A stretch of DNA of 64,000 nt. It comes from Fasciola hepatica (taxonomy: Eukaryota > Platyhelminthes > Trematoda > Plagiorchiida > Fasciolidae). Below the pieces are notes generated by a model. That model saw only the letters and a program-made list of their open reading frames with translations, did not search any database and had not been told where the DNA came from. Shown here piece by piece: positions 21,298 to 33,965 of this stretch. Position 1 is the stretch's first letter. Every line of letters begins with the position of its first letter. The position numbers were made by a program, and so were the translations under genes. The stretch spans positions 62,001-126,000 of the forward strand of contig CANUEZ040000160.1 of NCBI GenBank assembly GCA_948099385.1, written 5' to 3'.

Positions 21298-22350
21298 TCA
21301 AGGTCGTTTTTCTGAGGAGAAAACTTGGAATCGTAGGGCTTGTTCATATGCCTTACCTATCTGCCCTTCACCGACAAGCTTCAAAATTGGTACGAATATT
21401 TCCTGCTTCTGGCGCTGTAGTGCCGACCGTAAATGGAAAAAATGTTTGTGAGCCTTTTGCGAAGCAGCGTTGCACTGGTATGATCCTTTAAAATCACAGT
21501 TCACGATAACATCAAAGTCTTTAAACCTACGAGTTGTTTCTATGGTGAACGGCTTCTGGTGATGAAAGATAGTCAGGCCTTGTGTTGACCTTGAAATACA
21601 CTGGAATTTTCCAGCATCAAGCTGCAAGTCCAAGTTGCCTGCGCAGTTCCAGGGGGTTCTTCTATTCTTGACTAGGTCACCTTTACCCTCAAGTCCCACA
21701 GTGTTGATGTCACCCCGATAAATGAAACTAAGGGACTGAAGGGTGGACGCCAGGTCGGTACTAAAGAAAGATAATAGTTTCGGGCCTGAGACGGATCATC
21801 GACTTGGGTCACTGGTGACGTTCACCAAACTACAGGGCCTGATTTCTACTTTGAAGTAATACGTCCTTCAAGAAAGTTAACCAGACAGCCACCTACGTAT
21901 AGACATACCCATAACAAACGTCCCAATCTAGCATAGTAAAAGACGACAATTAACGGAGTCGAAAGCCTCGCTAAAGTCAAAAGTAACATACTTCAGCCTG
22001 TCTACCTTTATCCAGTGGCCGAGTCACTTCACCCAAAATGCACAGAAAAGCTGATTAGATAGGACCTATCTTTCAAGAATCCGTGCTGGGCTGGGCTTAA
22101 CAATGGGATATACTTCAGTAAGTGCCGGCAGATATGAGAGCGGATGGTCCTCCGAAGAACTTCGCGAAGGGTGCCAGTTAGGCCCATCGACTTACTATTA
22201 CCCACAACAGACTTAGGTCCATTCTTCTGCATCGCCAACATTGCTGCGTTTTTCCATTCCTAATAGGAAGTTGCTACTCAAGGCCCTGTTGGCTTAGTTA
22301 TCACCCTGGTACCCTCATTCATGTGCCGTGCTACGTGAAGCAAAGTTAGT
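21298..22350 (-). pseudogene. LINE-C: degenerate reverse transcriptase
   Basis: Minus-strand fragments in order give a Jockey/CR1-type RT. In the frame at 22029-22241, MGLTGTLREVLRRTI is followed by a LLSPAQHGFLKDRSY segment, the 'VSLT ... LL-x-x-QHGF-x-x-x-RS' region. KYVTFDFSEAFDSVN (about 21955-22000) is RT motif A with its catalytic Asp present. In the 133-codon frame 21298-21699, RRFKDFDVIVNCDFKGSYQC is the 'kDLGV' C-terminal element, followed by a basic KAHKHFFHLRSALQ segment. The YADD/FADD region is not readable. Frameshifts lie between the pieces. Confidence 0.7.
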
Positions 22351-25300
22351 ATGAAAAGCAAATGAAGTGGCGCCAACTGGTTGGGTATCAATGAGATAAC
22401 TAATCAACCTGCCCCCCCACCAACTTGGCCACCTTCCAACTAGAAGCCTCTCACTGCCACTCTATATTTTATCGGGACTTGAACCTACACAAACATTTCC
22501 TGAAAATCCACATCTAACGCAACAGATCCCTTTCAAGAGCAAAACAACACACCGACTAAACTTGCTGTTGTGTCCGATCTCTTTAGCGAATAATATTTCA
22601 AGAAGCATCCTCGGGGGCAGTGGGGCGGCCAAACACCACTCTCAGCTAAATCCGCTTTTTATGGTTTTTATTACTCGACGTAGCTAGTACCACTGAAGCT
22701 CAAGCTCAATTTTAAATTCTATATTGGGTGTTCGCTTGGCTTGGCCCCCGCGTTAGTGCTCCTCCTTTGTCGCGGAGTACCTTGGAAAGAATTTCGGGTC
22801 CTGAAAAATAATTTTCTCCAATCCGTCTGGTTTATGTTTGGCTACTACATAAATGTTTGGAAGTTTGACCACAGGGTTCTTCCGTGGAAGTGCAACGCAG
22901 TGACCTCTGGACAACAAGGTTTCATTTATGGTCATAACAGATAGTGAGGCAGGCGATGCTTAGTATTTACTAGCTCCATGTCTGATTTCTGTAATCCAGC
23001 TATATCGGACTCTCTGTCAATTAGAGCTAATGTCTTCACAGAGTCTCCCATTACGTCAAGCCGTGCTGGTAGCTTACCCAAGATGGAGCGACACTTTAGC
23101 GTAACAGTAGCTGCACAACTGCTGGCCCACCGCTAAACGTTTCCTGCCTCTTCCGTACTCAACTAATCCAGCTGCACCTCCGGGGTAAAACATGTATAGC
23201 AAAGCTGATAGGTTACCTTTGAGTACCATGAAGTACAGGGCGTTGTCGTTTCTGGCAACCTGATGTTAAACGCGGTTTTAAAGTAAAACAGTCTCATGGA
23301 AGACATCCGCATTTAAGACATCAGAAACAAGCCCTGATCCACTCAGGAAGCTTCCGACGGCCGAATGTATATCAAGATAGAAAAAGCTGATATTTTCCGA
23401 GTATTTGTACCCCATCATAAAACGAGCGGCTGCCAATTACAAAAGCCAACCACCTAGTCTGTATTTGTGTGAAAATGTTCCCATCCGCGTGAGGATTTGT
23501 CAGTGATTACCCCAAATATATCCGCAAATTCACTTAAATCTTGCCACGGCGGCCAGCTTACCTACCCTGCTTACAGCTGTTCCTGCATAACTGGACATCA
23601 AATGCTGCCGGTCTTGGGGTCTGAGATTATCTCCACAAAATACCAATAACGAACCCATCTACATTTAATGGGGACACATGGGCGGCAGTCGAGTGATCCG
23701 TCCCACGGTCAGCTGTGAGTTGAGACCCGACAAGTAATTCATCTGCGCAAGGGCTACTTCCCAGATGAGCATTTGTACTGATAACTTAGCTGGTATATCT
23801 GAATCTTCGATCAGGAGCCACGAACTGTGTGGCTAGCCGATAGTCAACAAAAAAGGCACAACTTCATCTAGTCCACACAAATACTTCAAGTTCCTTCAGC
23901 CCTATTATGTGCTAGCCTTTAGGACAACAACACACTCTGAAGCGACGTGCCTTACTCATATCGTGCAGGAAATCCTCAAAGAAAATGAATGCTGAACAGC
24001 CTCCTGAGTTTTGCCCCCAAAGTAACATTCAAACTGCTTCACAAGACTCCAGTGGTTAGAGGCACAGATCAAAAATTATTTCAGTTTCATTTCAGATAAA
24101 TCCAAAGGATGATCCACTATGTACTCCGCCACTGGAACGACGAGTTCTGCTTGTGGAGCATCGTTTTCTACGTGGCAATCACCCAGATGGTCAGAAAGAC
24201 TTTTATTGCCTACTACTTTACCCTCAATTTATCCCTGGCTACTAAGTTTTTTTCCTCTTCGACGGGGGCAAAGTTGAGTTTCACCAGTCTTACTCATTCC
24301 TTACCATATAGGAGCCACCTGCCTATCCGACGCTAACCGTTCAACGACCTATTTTCCTTTTTACCCTTTTGTGAACAAAACACCACCACTCGTATGAAAA
24401 ACGAAGCTAGCTCGAAAGGGGCCCAATGATGTGAAGCCCGAGCAAGAACCATGAGCAATATCTTCTGGGAGAGGAGCTTGCTTCGCCTGCGGGGTTTCCT
24501 CACTGGTTTGGCGTGTAATTAAATTGTTCTGCGGTCTCCAAGGTAAATTACTGCTATAAGTTTCGGCCAATTGAAAGTTTAGTCAACATATAGCCACTAA
24601 TTCCGACGTAATTTGAAGAGAGTCGATTCCAAATAGCTGCGCCAAACCATACAGTATATCAGGAAGTTCTACCGTAATCAAACATCAGTGATAGTTTTTC
24701 TAGGCTTCTAAGCTTTAAAATTGAACGGTGAATCAGTATCTGTAACTTTGCTATGGAAAAAGGTGGGAACTAAAAGGATCAATAAATACAGTCACAGCGT
24801 AATTCAGACTCAACGACGAACGCCTGCGGCAAGAATGATGGCCTTATTTGTGAGAGAACCAAACAGGTTAGTACAATCAAACAGACGGTCGGAATTTTGA
24901 CCAAATTTTATCTTACGGATAGAATAATTTCGTCTGTGATAGGTAAGGCTGATTACCAGAAGGAGAGTTTTGGAATTCCCTTGCGTTGGTAGTGAGTATT
25001 TTGAATGCGTTGGCAAAATACAGATTCTTCGGAGCTGATGACATTCGTAGATGTGAATATGCTGTACTTTTGGTAAGGGGAAGTTTTTCTCTGATGAATG
25101 CCTTTTCTGATTTTTTGGTAATCTCTCACAATATCCTACCGCGAGCACAACCCTTGCTGCACTATTGCCGGATAATAACCTGTGCAGTGTTATCTAATTT
25201 TTGCCCTCACTATTAGCACGAATTTTCTGGATGTTACCACAACTGCTGCTATGTACATGAATACTATTGTTGTCGTAGGTGCTGTTGATACGGTCTACAC

Positions 25301-25479
25301 TAATGCATCTACTTCCACTTACTTTGGATTTCAATTTCTGACAGGCTCACCGTTGATGAAATTGCTTTAGCCTCGCCTCCACAGTTCGCCCAATTCCCCT
25401 CGTTCTTGCCCACGCACGTCTAACGTGCATTTTTTATTGTGGGGAACCTGGCCTTTTTAACGGTTTATGTCATCACATT
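22351..25479. other. Unassigned, A+T-moderate noncoding sequence
   Basis: Minus-strand pieces near 23025-23100 (VKTLALIDRESDIAGLQ) and 22753-22935 faintly recall a retroviral-type protease environment, but a single short match is not enough for a call. The minus frame 24810-25148 (112 codons) has no known motif. Confidence 0.3.
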
Positions 25480-25660
25480 CGCGCAACGACAACCGCTGCT
25501 GATTCAACTACTGCGATCACGACTTTGCCGGCGCCATTGCAACTGCAGTTCTTGTTACTACCACTGCTACTGCTACAACTACGACCGCTGCTAATTTTGC
25601 TGCCACTACTGCTGTTACCGTCACTGATAATACCGCCGTTGCCGTCGTCAGGAGCAAACC
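25480..25660. repeat. Degenerate trinucleotide (ACT/GCT/CTG-type) tract
   Basis: Codon-periodic ACN, GCT and CTG triplets alternate over about 180 bp, giving Leu/Pro-rich (LLLLQLRPLLILLPLLLL) or Thr/Ala-like reading in different frames. This looks like a decayed trinucleotide microsatellite rather than a gene, although a frame at 25525-25707 stays open. Confidence 0.6.
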
Positions 25661-27266
25661 ATGATTTTACTCTGCCGGAAGTGGAGGGTGATGGATTTTT
25701 TAGCTAAAATCACGAACAATGCAAACGACCCATCGATATTACCCACATGCATAGGGGTGCCCTTGATCAGTTTTCACATCTATTGGCTGATCTGATCCTT
25801 TATGTATCGACAGACCCAACTAGTTTTGCTTGTAACCCCAAGCGCCTCAGATATTTTGCTAGCTGCCTTATTCGTTGCTTACATTTTTGCTTGCAGGTGG
25901 CTGTAGCACCGGCTGCGGCTAGGCTGCATTTACATTCTCAAAGTAACTAGCTTACCGCAGATGTATTCCGCTACCACCGAATATAAACAAAATAGCAGAT
26001 ATTATTTTAACGCAACACTTTCCACACCTTTTGAATAAGACAGCTGTGATGTAAAATCTCCGTTGCTGGCATTGTATCATTGCTCAGTTGTTCTTGAGGT
26101 GCGTCAAAACCACCCGGATTTACTTTACGGAAGCCCGGATTGATAGACCTTAAGGAAAACGGAGGACGAATTCTCTCAAGTTCCAAATCCAAGAACAACG
26201 AAATTCATTGAGTCCAACCAATTACGATGCTGAAAGCTTACAAACAGGCGGCACACTGTTGGATGCGGTTGGGTGAAAGCTGGGTTAATGTCAGAATAGA
26301 GAGAATGTAATATGCACCTTGAAAAGTTGTGCAAACGTTCGTGAAAATCTCCGTGAAATATAATGGTGACAGAATCGAAACATTCATTAGCGGATGTCTG
26401 CGTTGCAAGAACGGCGCACGTTTTTCACTGAATGCCTTTGTAACCAGATGTTGCTACTTTTGTTTTTAATTCTCTGTCGTTAGAAGGGGCTGTCAAGCTT
26501 TTCCATGGTGAAGAATTATTCAACAGCTACTGGGGTAACAGAAGCTCATTTTGCAGTTCTGGGATTAACCAGTGTAAATTGTTTTCTTCATGGCAGTGCA
26601 TCTACCTAACGTTTCGAAAGAATTGGTGATAGTCTATTCCTTATCGTGAAACGACATAAACTACCACAGATCGAGCTTATCAACACTGTACTCAATCAGG
26701 CAATCACCGCTTTCCACGATGGCGCGCATAGACAAGACCGAATGAAAGCACCCCATTTTGTGCCACATAGACCTCGTACACATAGGCGAAGCTGTCGCAC
26801 CGGTCTACTTTAGGCCACGGCACACATTCACGCTTAGACATAATCGGTTTCTCCGCCGTACATACTCAGGCCTTCCGGTGGGCGAAACTCTTCCAAGGGC
26901 TGGGTTCACCCAGTGGTCCCCGAGACTATTGCACCATTGTCTGTGTTTCTCAGTCAGCTCACAAATGCGCACCAGCATTTATGCACCTGCAGATAAAAAG
27001 CACTACTATCCCGAATGGAAACTAACAAAACCAAGCGGTAATAAGCTAGAATAACAAGAAGAAGTGAGCACAAGAGTCCAGAATATCAGGTTGTACGCAA
27101 TACATTCAAAGAAATGAACGTGCATTTGCATCACCGATGCTAGCCTAGCATAATCGAGGATATCTTCACGGGAAAAGCTGACATCGTCCTTGAATAAATC
27201 AGAATACCTAAAAAATGATGGCTCAGATCGTGCAGCACGGTACGATGTCGCCTTGTAGCTAGCACA
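25661..27266. other. Unassigned sequence left of BEL copy 2
   Basis: I find no transposon domain. The plus frame 26758-27054 (98 codons) has no known motif. This is the pre-insertion target context for BEL copy 2. Confidence 0.35.
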
Positions 27267-27271
27267 GGGGC
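27267..27271. repeat. Target-site duplication, left of BEL copy 2
   Basis: GGGGC abuts the left LTR and recurs at 33961-33965. Confidence 0.85.
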
Positions 27272-27647
27272 TGGAACGAACGTTTGAGCAATTCGTAGCC
27301 CAATCGCAACGGATCCCAAAATCAAAAGAAGATCATCCGTGATATTCTACGATACTAGATTATTACAATAAACAATGACATAAACAATATACAAACCTCA
27401 ATAATACGATCACAAGGACTCAACAGCGAGAAACCGAATTGCAGTGTGTGAGCAAACAGCACGTGCGTCACGCAGGTCCTGAACAAGGATGTGCCAAAGT
27501 AGCGCTCTGGGCGCGAACAAACAACAATTGGTCCAGAAAAACAACCAGTTCGTAAAGATAAGTCAATAGTGTATGGAAATGAGTGATGTTGGGAAAAACA
27601 CTGAATCGCGAGGAAAAAAGGGGGATTTTCCACGACCGTTTGTTATA
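27272..27647 (-). repeat. 3' LTR of BEL copy 2
   Basis: Outer end TGGAACGAACG and inner end TGTTATA (plus strand). It shares GAACG, CCCAAAATC and TGTTATA with the 3' LTR of copy 1, against ACACG, CCCGAAATC and TGTTACA in both 5' LTRs. Confidence 0.9.
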
Positions 27648-28350
27648 CCGCCCACCAAAATCCTCCTGAATCCTTAGCAGAGTCTAAGGTTTGGTATAAA
27701 GGTACTGATTCTTCCTACCTGCCTAGGCCCTGTTGTCAGTGCGCGCGTCTAATGCTCGTCGTCAACATTCTACTACTGGTCGCACCTAATCCATTGGATA
27801 CATAGACGTGAGGCTAGTCTACATCTTCCACAAGACCAAATGACCGATGGCGGACGTGAATGGTCACAGACGTTGTCCTCGTAAGGGGCCGTCCGGTCCT
27901 GGATGTACGTGCTTGAGTGTGTGTGTGTGCGTGCGTGTGTGTGTGTGCCGGGGTTACAATGAAATCACAGGTATGACTACACATCAAAGGAGGACATTCT
28001 GCAATGTCAACAAAAGACCGCGTGGCAAGAAAACGAGTAAAATGTAGCATGTGTGTGTGTGACCTGAGCTCCACTACTTCCACATATACAAGGGTCATTC
28101 GGTAGCGTCAACAAAAAGCAAAACAACGGACACTGTCACATGTTTGATGGGTTTACGGGATGAAGAGTGCGTCGTGCATGCGTGTATGTATAGGGATTTA
28201 CAATGGAATCGCATTCATCATCACATATCGGAAAGAACCTTCTGTAATGTCAACGAAAAGACCGCGAGCACCTTAACGTGTTTGACGGAGACCGTGTGGT
28301 ATATATGGTGTTTCTTTATCCACCTCGATTACTGGTGTGAAAAAGGTTTA
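27648..28350 (-). other. BEL copy 2 3' noncoding region
   Basis: This is noncoding DNA between the pol stop and the 3' LTR, homologous to 5434-6127 but well diverged. It contains an expanded GT/GC run at 27917-27947 where copy 1 has only a short broken run. No additional gene is visible. Confidence 0.7.
27917..27947. repeat. GT-rich microsatellite
   Basis: About 31 bp of GT repeats with GC interruptions, inside the BEL 3' noncoding region. The matching stretch in copy 1 is shorter and broken, so the run changed length after the copies separated. Confidence 0.8.
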
Positions 28351-30357
28351 CTAGGCCTCAGGGTTATCAGCTCCTCCGTCTTCGCTCTCGAGTAGGTTAA
28401 TACTGCGTATGTCACGAATGAGCACTCCGTTAGCTGTCTTCACCTTCACCGTTCTTAGTATTCCGTCAGTGCTTTTGATGGTTTCCGTAACTACTCCCAA
28501 AGACCAAGCGCTGAAATGTGCGCGTTCGTCGGCGATCATAACCACATCCCCAACTTTGAATGGCGTTGTTTTGGCCAGCCACTTCTGTCGAGTCTGCAAA
28601 GCCGGTAGGTACTCCCGTAGCCATCGCGTCCAGAAGACCTTGGCCAGATAGTTCGCTTGCTTCCATCCGTAGAGGTAGCTCCCACGATGGTTTACCGGCC
28701 CTTGGAAACCCTCGTTCGACCTTAACGTCAATAAGTCGTTCGGGGTGAGCGCCAGGTGGGTGGGGTCGCCGTTCATTACTGGAACCAGGGGGCGGTTGTT
28801 CAGGATTCGCTCCACCTCAGTCATGACTGTGTTCAGCGCCTCGTCGTCGGGCGGCTGCTGCTCCATGATTGACAGCAATACCCGTCTGGCGGACCGGATC
28901 ATGCGTTCCCATATGCCGCCTCGGTGGCTGGCCTGTGGGGGGTTGAAATGCCATCGTATGCCGTAGACCACGGTTCGATTCTGCAGTTTGTCCCTGTTTA
29001 TGTTCTTGTGCCAACGCTGCAATTCCCGGTGAGTGCCCACAAAGTTCGATCCATTATCTGAGTATATATCGGCCGGTACGCCTCTTCGGTTGATCAATCT
29101 TTGCAAGGCCCGTAGAAACGAATCGGTCGTCATCGAATGTGCGACTTCTAGGTGTACCGCACGTGATTTCATGCACGTCATGATACATCCGTATCGCTTT
29201 TCTAATCTTTTCCCGCACTTGATCCACAAGGGCCCGAAATAGTCCAACCCGGTGTCACTGAACGGCCACCAGCCCGTAGTCACCCTGCATTCTGGTAGTG
29301 GGGCCATGAGTTGTTTGCCCTCCGTGGCATTGCGTCTCCTGCATTGCACACAAAGTCGGATTACGTGTTTTACAGTCTCTCGTCCTCTCAACAACCAAAG
29401 ACGCTTTCGGATGACGCTCGTCACGTGACTTTCCCCGGCATGTCCCTCCACGGCGTGGACGTGTTGAATCATTAGCTCTACTACAGGTTGTCTCGCAGGC
29501 AGTAGTATAGGATACTTTGTGTCGAAGTTCAGGTGGGCGTTGGTCAGCCTACCATCCACCCGCAGCAGTCCGTCGATGAGTTTGGGGTTTAAACGCTTCA
29601 GCCCGCCTCTTGGAGATGGCATGTCTTTATTGGTCGGCCCCACTTCTTCCACCCTCTTGAGTTCTCGGGCAAAAGCCTCGCGTTGTATTATTCGGAAAAT
29701 ATCGTCTCTTGCAGCTTGTAGCTCATCGGGACTTATCGGGCCGACCCGTATCCGGCCTGAGTGCCGTAGCCCTTTCATGACTAGTAAATTTCTCTTGAAC
29801 CTGGTTAACCAAACTAGCGAACGAAGCGTGTTAATCCAGGAAGAAATCCTGACCGGTCGCGATAGAATGGATGACGCTTCGACGACGTTGGTTGCTATCA
29901 CTACGCCTTTGATCTCCAGTTCCACTTCCGTAGGGGTTTTTAATTCGAACACGGGCCAGTCCTGTTTGGGCAATTGCAGGAAGTTCGGCCCTCTCGTCCA
30001 CGTGTCCAGTTGCCTGAAGTTGTTCGCACCTCGGGAGCACAGGTCGGCCGGATTATCGCCAGACCTGACATGACTCCACTGGTGCGTGGCTGATTCATTG
30101 TGGATAATCGTGAGCCGGTTAGCAACGAAAGTACTAAATTGGCTCCGGACGTTGTTGATATAGTAAAGTACTATCGTTGAATCCGTCCAGAAGCTCACCG
30201 ACCAAATGTAGAGATCGAAACATCTCTTCACAGCTTGCCCCACCCTGACTGCCAACACGGCTGCGCTGAGTTCAAGGCGTGGGATTAAGACCGACTTCAG
30301 TGGAGCAACGCGGGCTTTGGCGAACAGGATCCTCGTGGTATATTGTCCATCTCCTGC
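28351..30357 (-). pseudogene. pol: BEL copy 2 pol: RNase H, integrase, DUF5641-like tail
   Basis: It is identical to the copy 1 segment except for one base (29585, G versus A at 7362), which gives Pro225 instead of Leu225 in the linker before the integrase zinc-binding region. FWTDS, the HHCC residues (H268, H273, C303, C306) and the DDE triad (D339, D401, E451) are all present, so this part could encode a structurally complete integrase. Upstream it is cut off by the in-frame TGA at 30358-30360, and no separate promoter or start is evident. Confidence 0.92.
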
Positions 30358-31473
30358 TCACCATCGTCCGTACACCACGGCTCCATAACCGACTTCGGAT
30401 GCATCGGAAAAAGCATGTAGTCCAGTCCGTGTCGTATGGCCAGGAGTCAAACATCGTGGGATTCTTATGTCCCATAATTTCTTCAAGATGTTCAAAAATT
30501 CTTCCCAGTCCAACCGGTCTCCCCGGTCAAGCGACTGGTCCCAATCAACTTTCTTACGGCACAGCCGCTGCAGCAAGATCTTTCCGGGTAGCAGCCATGG
30601 TGAGACGAAACCGAGTGGGTCGAACAAACTTGAGACGGCAGATAGTATGCCACGACGGGTTATTGGCAGCTAGGGAATGTTTAGCTCGAAAACAAAGTCG
30701 TCCGTTTCCGCGTCCCATTGTATCCCTAGGGTGCGCTCGATAGGAAGTGGAGAGCCGTCCAAATCTCTTACCCTTTCGGCCTTTTCGTGATACGGGATGA
30801 CCTTCAGCACTTCTGAAGCGTTCGACATCCATTTAATTAGATGGAAGCCGCCCCCTTCCAGCAATCTCGTCAGACCCCTGAACTGCTCTAGAGCTGATTC
30901 CACATCATCGAATGACCCAAGGTAGTCGTCGACGTAGAAGTTCCTGCTGACGCTTTCTACCACCGTCCGATGTACTAGATCGCCATGTTTGTTCGCTGAT
31001 TCTCGGAGGGCGTAGTTTGCACAAAATGGTGACGAAATGGCTCCAAAGGGGTTGACGGTCATCCTGCAATTCACCACTGCGTTGTCCCGGTCGCTGCCTT
31101 CCCACCACAGGAAACGCAAAGCATTTCGTTCTCCTACCGGAATCTTCACCTGATGGAACATTTCCCTAATGTCAGCAGACAAAGCCACTTTACCCACTCT
31201 GAAACGGCACAAAACATCGATCAGTGGTGTGGTCCAGTCAGGCCCTTGTAGTAGGCGATCGTTTAACGACTTGCCCTGGAACTTGGCCGCACAGTCGAAA
31301 ACCACCCGCAGTTTATTGGGTTTCTTGGGGTTGATAACCGGATGGTGAGGCAGATACCAGATACCCCTTTTGCTGCCGGTGTTAACAGGCACCTTTTCAA
31401 CGTAACCGAGGGTCTCGTTTCGCTTCATCAAATAAGCGTATCGTTCCCACAGATTCTGGTCTCGAACGAAGCG
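30358..31473 (-). pseudogene. pol: BEL copy 2 pol: reverse transcriptase
   Basis: The translated segments are the same as in copy 1 (253 residues in the central segment, 30670-31431), including ALSADIREMFHQV and the YVDD active site. The frame is stopped by TAG at 30670-30672 and TGA at 30358-30360, and it is separated from the protease by TAA at 31474-31476. Both frames and stops match copy 1 exactly. Confidence 0.92.
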
Positions 31474-32403
31474 TTATTTTAGTCGTAATAATCGTTGGAG
31501 AACATAATTTCTGTTGTCAGTCCACGGGTCGACCGGTGTGCGCCATGAGAGGGGAACCTCGAACTGTTTTTTGAGGCCTCTAGTGCCTTGCTGCACCGTT
31601 TGTAGAGCGAAGTGATCCTCTTGAGACAACGTCGGTCTTTCGTCTCCAATGTCATGAAACTCCTTTTCATACAGCCGTTGCAGATGACAATCTATGCGGT
31701 CCGTTTCGGCGGATAAGTAATTCACGGAACCGCGTACCCCTACTGGACCGTATAACATCCATCCCAGAGCCGTGCGTACGGCATAAGGTGCCTGGCGGTC
31801 GTCCACTCTCTGGTCAAGCACCCAATGCGCCTCTGGCACGTCGCAGCCGATGAGGAGATCCACTTCATCATCTTCCCAGTCTACAACGGTTACATCCTGC
31901 AGGTGGGGCTACCTAGTCAAGATTGCGTTCACCGACCTTGGTGCTCGCATGGGGAGATCCGCTAACGTGAATGCCTCCGTTGGTTCAATTTCCTAGTAAG
32001 TGTCTAGAGAGATGAGTTGCAGCCTTAATCTACCGGCAGTCATTACTTGTGTTCCGCCCACCGTGCTCACTGCCAACGACGTCGCACCTTTAGCGAGTTG
32101 GTGTTTGTCGGCAAACCGCTGTTTCACTAAAGTGGTGTCGGATGCACTATCAACGAAAGCCAACGCCTTGACTATCCCAGTCGGAGTCACTACCCCCACG
32201 GCAACTACGCCTAAACGTACCGGTTTACTGGCAGCTCGTGACGTTGAACATATAACGCTGGGTTTGGTACTCGCCTCGGATATGGTTACTCTCGCCTGGT
32301 GCAGCAGTCGATGGTGTCTGCCCGTGCAGCCCTCGTAACCACATCGATTCCTTGTCCTACAGGCTGCTGCCCAGTGCGTGGTGTTGAGACAAATAAAACA
32401 CGC
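31474..32403 (-). pseudogene. BEL copy 2: second zinc knuckle and aspartic protease
   Basis: It has the same architecture as copy 1: a CX2CX4HX4C knuckle after the TGA at 32404-32406, the FVDSASDTTLV protease core with Ala in place of the usual Gly, and DLLIGCDVPEAHW. The stops at 31993 (TAG), 31909 (TAG) and 31474 (TAA) are shared. The only difference noted in this segment up to about 32338 is base 32121 (G versus C at 9898), Gln for Glu. Confidence 0.88.
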
Positions 32404-33543
32404 TCATGCCATCCTCGTCCTTCCCCACCGTTCGTCTATTGTGGCGTTGCCGAACTTGGGGCATTCTGGTGGGCCATGGCTAGCACCACAGGATCTGCAA
32501 TTGGGTTTCGCCGTAGCATCTCGTGAAACGACGTATGTATTGGTCCAAGGCTGGTATTTTGGATGTTCCCGTACAGGGGTTTGGACTTGGCTAGTACTGG
32601 GCTTGTTTGCTCGGTTGATGTCCCGGATGAGTCGGCCGAATCTGCTGTCAGCTATCTTGGTTTGCCTGTCTAAGTATTCGGTCAGGTCTTCGAAGTTGGC
32701 TTCTCTGTCGCTTCGGCTTATCCGTTCTGCTTCTTCCGCCCACCGACCCTGTAGTTCGGGAGAGAGGTGACAGACTATGCCTTCCAAAGTGTGCATGGCG
32801 TCTAGGTCATCCCGGTAACCTAAACAATCGAGGGTTATTGAGTAGTTCTGCATCTTAATCACCATATCGGTCATTGAGTAGACGTCGCTCTTGGTTCTCT
32901 TTGCCTCTACCATCACGCCCTCTGTTAGGTTACGGGCTACTTTGAAAAGTTGGCTAAACAAGTCCCTTAAAATCTTCCTTTCCCTTGTGTAGCCTTGTTC
33001 CGGGTCGAGCATGGTATACCCCTCGATAGCTTCTCTTGCTCGGCCTCGGCAGTAGTGAGTAAGGTAGAGAAGCATTTGCCCAGGATTGGTTACCTTACTT
33101 TAGACGAACGTCTCGAACTGCTTGACAAACTTGCAGTATTGCTCAGCTCGCCCGTCGAAAACCGTTAGCTCCACTCTAGGCAGATCGATCGACGGTGGTT
33201 TTTAGTCGGTGACCGGCGTGGGGTTCCTTATCTTATTGCACCCTGATCTATCGGAAGTGTCGTAGACGCCGGTCTCATGCTCTCGCTCTTTCTATGTACA
33301 CTTCTCTGCTTCCTGCGCATATGGTCTAGCCGATAGTAACTGTTGTTCTAGGTCTAGTATTCTCAGCCTATATAAATCCACATCCTTACGATCAGTATTG
33401 CTCTCAGTAACACATGAACTAGCACTGACAGGACTAAGCGATCTAGCATTAACTAAAGAATCAAATGTACCCAAAACCTCCCCAGAGACTTGTCATGTTA
33501 CTTCCTGTCCGGATTCGACTGCTTTTGATCCTTTCCTTGGCAT
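32404..33543 (-). pseudogene. gag: BEL copy 2 gag (DUF1759-like)
   Basis: The frame begins with ATG at 33541-33543 (MPRKGSK...). It is stopped after about 15 codons by TGA (33493-33495), then by TAG 33292, TAA 33202, TAA 33100 and TGA 32404, all shared with copy 1. The main open segment (223 residues) differs from copy 1 at about a dozen positions, far more than pol does. The first zinc knuckle C193-x2-C196-x3-H200-x4-C205 is complete here. The divergence from copy 1 is concentrated in the last third of this gene (about 32340-32640). Confidence 0.88.
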
Positions 33544-33584
33544 TTTGCGTGTTTTTCCTCGTTCCAAATTGATCCATTGAGTAT

Positions 33585-33960
33585 TGTAACACACGTTTGA
33601 GCAATTCGCAGCCCAATCGCAACGGATCCCGAAATCAAAAGAAGATCATCCGTGATATTCTACGATACTAGATTATTACAATAAACAATGACATAAACAA
33701 TATACAAACCTCAATAATACGATCACAAGGACTCAACAACGAGAAACCGAATTGCAGCGTGTGAGCAAACAGCACGTGCGTCACGCAGGTCCTGAACAAG
33801 GATGTGCCAAAGTAGCGCTCTGGGCGCGAACAAACAACAATTGGTCCAGAAAAACAACCAGTTCGTAAAGATAAGTCAATAGTGTATGGAAATGAGTGAT
33901 GTTGGGAAAAACACTGAATCGCGAGGAAAAAAGGGGGATTTTCCACGACCGGCTGTTACA
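33585..33960 (-). repeat. 5' LTR of BEL copy 2
   Basis: TGTAACA to TGTTACA on the plus strand, with perfect 7-bp terminal inverted repeats. The gag start lies about 42 bp inside. Confidence 0.9.
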
Positions 33961-33965
33961 GGGGC
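33961..33965. repeat. Target-site duplication, right of BEL copy 2
   Basis: GGGGC matches 27267-27271 exactly. Confidence 0.85.

Larger units (their letters stand above)
27272..33960 (-). mobile_element. BEL/Pao LTR retrotransposon, copy 2
   Basis: It spans 6689 bp with 376-bp LTRs at 27272-27647 (3') and 33585-33960 (5') and a perfect GGGGC target duplication. Gene order and frame are the same as copy 1. Coordinates from 28351 to 33585 are shifted by exactly 22223 from copy 1, so there is no net indel in the whole gag-pol frame, while the 3' noncoding part has a net 9-bp shift. Its LTR pair differs at about 10 positions (about 2.7%), fewer than in copy 1. It keeps the gag ATG and a full first zinc knuckle but shares all ten in-frame stops. 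Confidence 0.93.

Noticed and set aside
23020..23100. Possible protease-like segment on the minus strand
   Set aside because: A single short resemblance (ALIDRESD) in heavily broken frames without a neighbouring retroelement domain.
25525..25707. Leu/Pro-rich small protein
   Set aside because: It arises from a degenerate trinucleotide repeat. No start context or conservation evidence.
5058..33960. Segmental duplication as the origin of the two BEL copies
   Set aside because: Each copy has its own perfect 5-bp target duplication and unrelated flanking sequence, so they are separate integrations, although later conversion of the core is possible.
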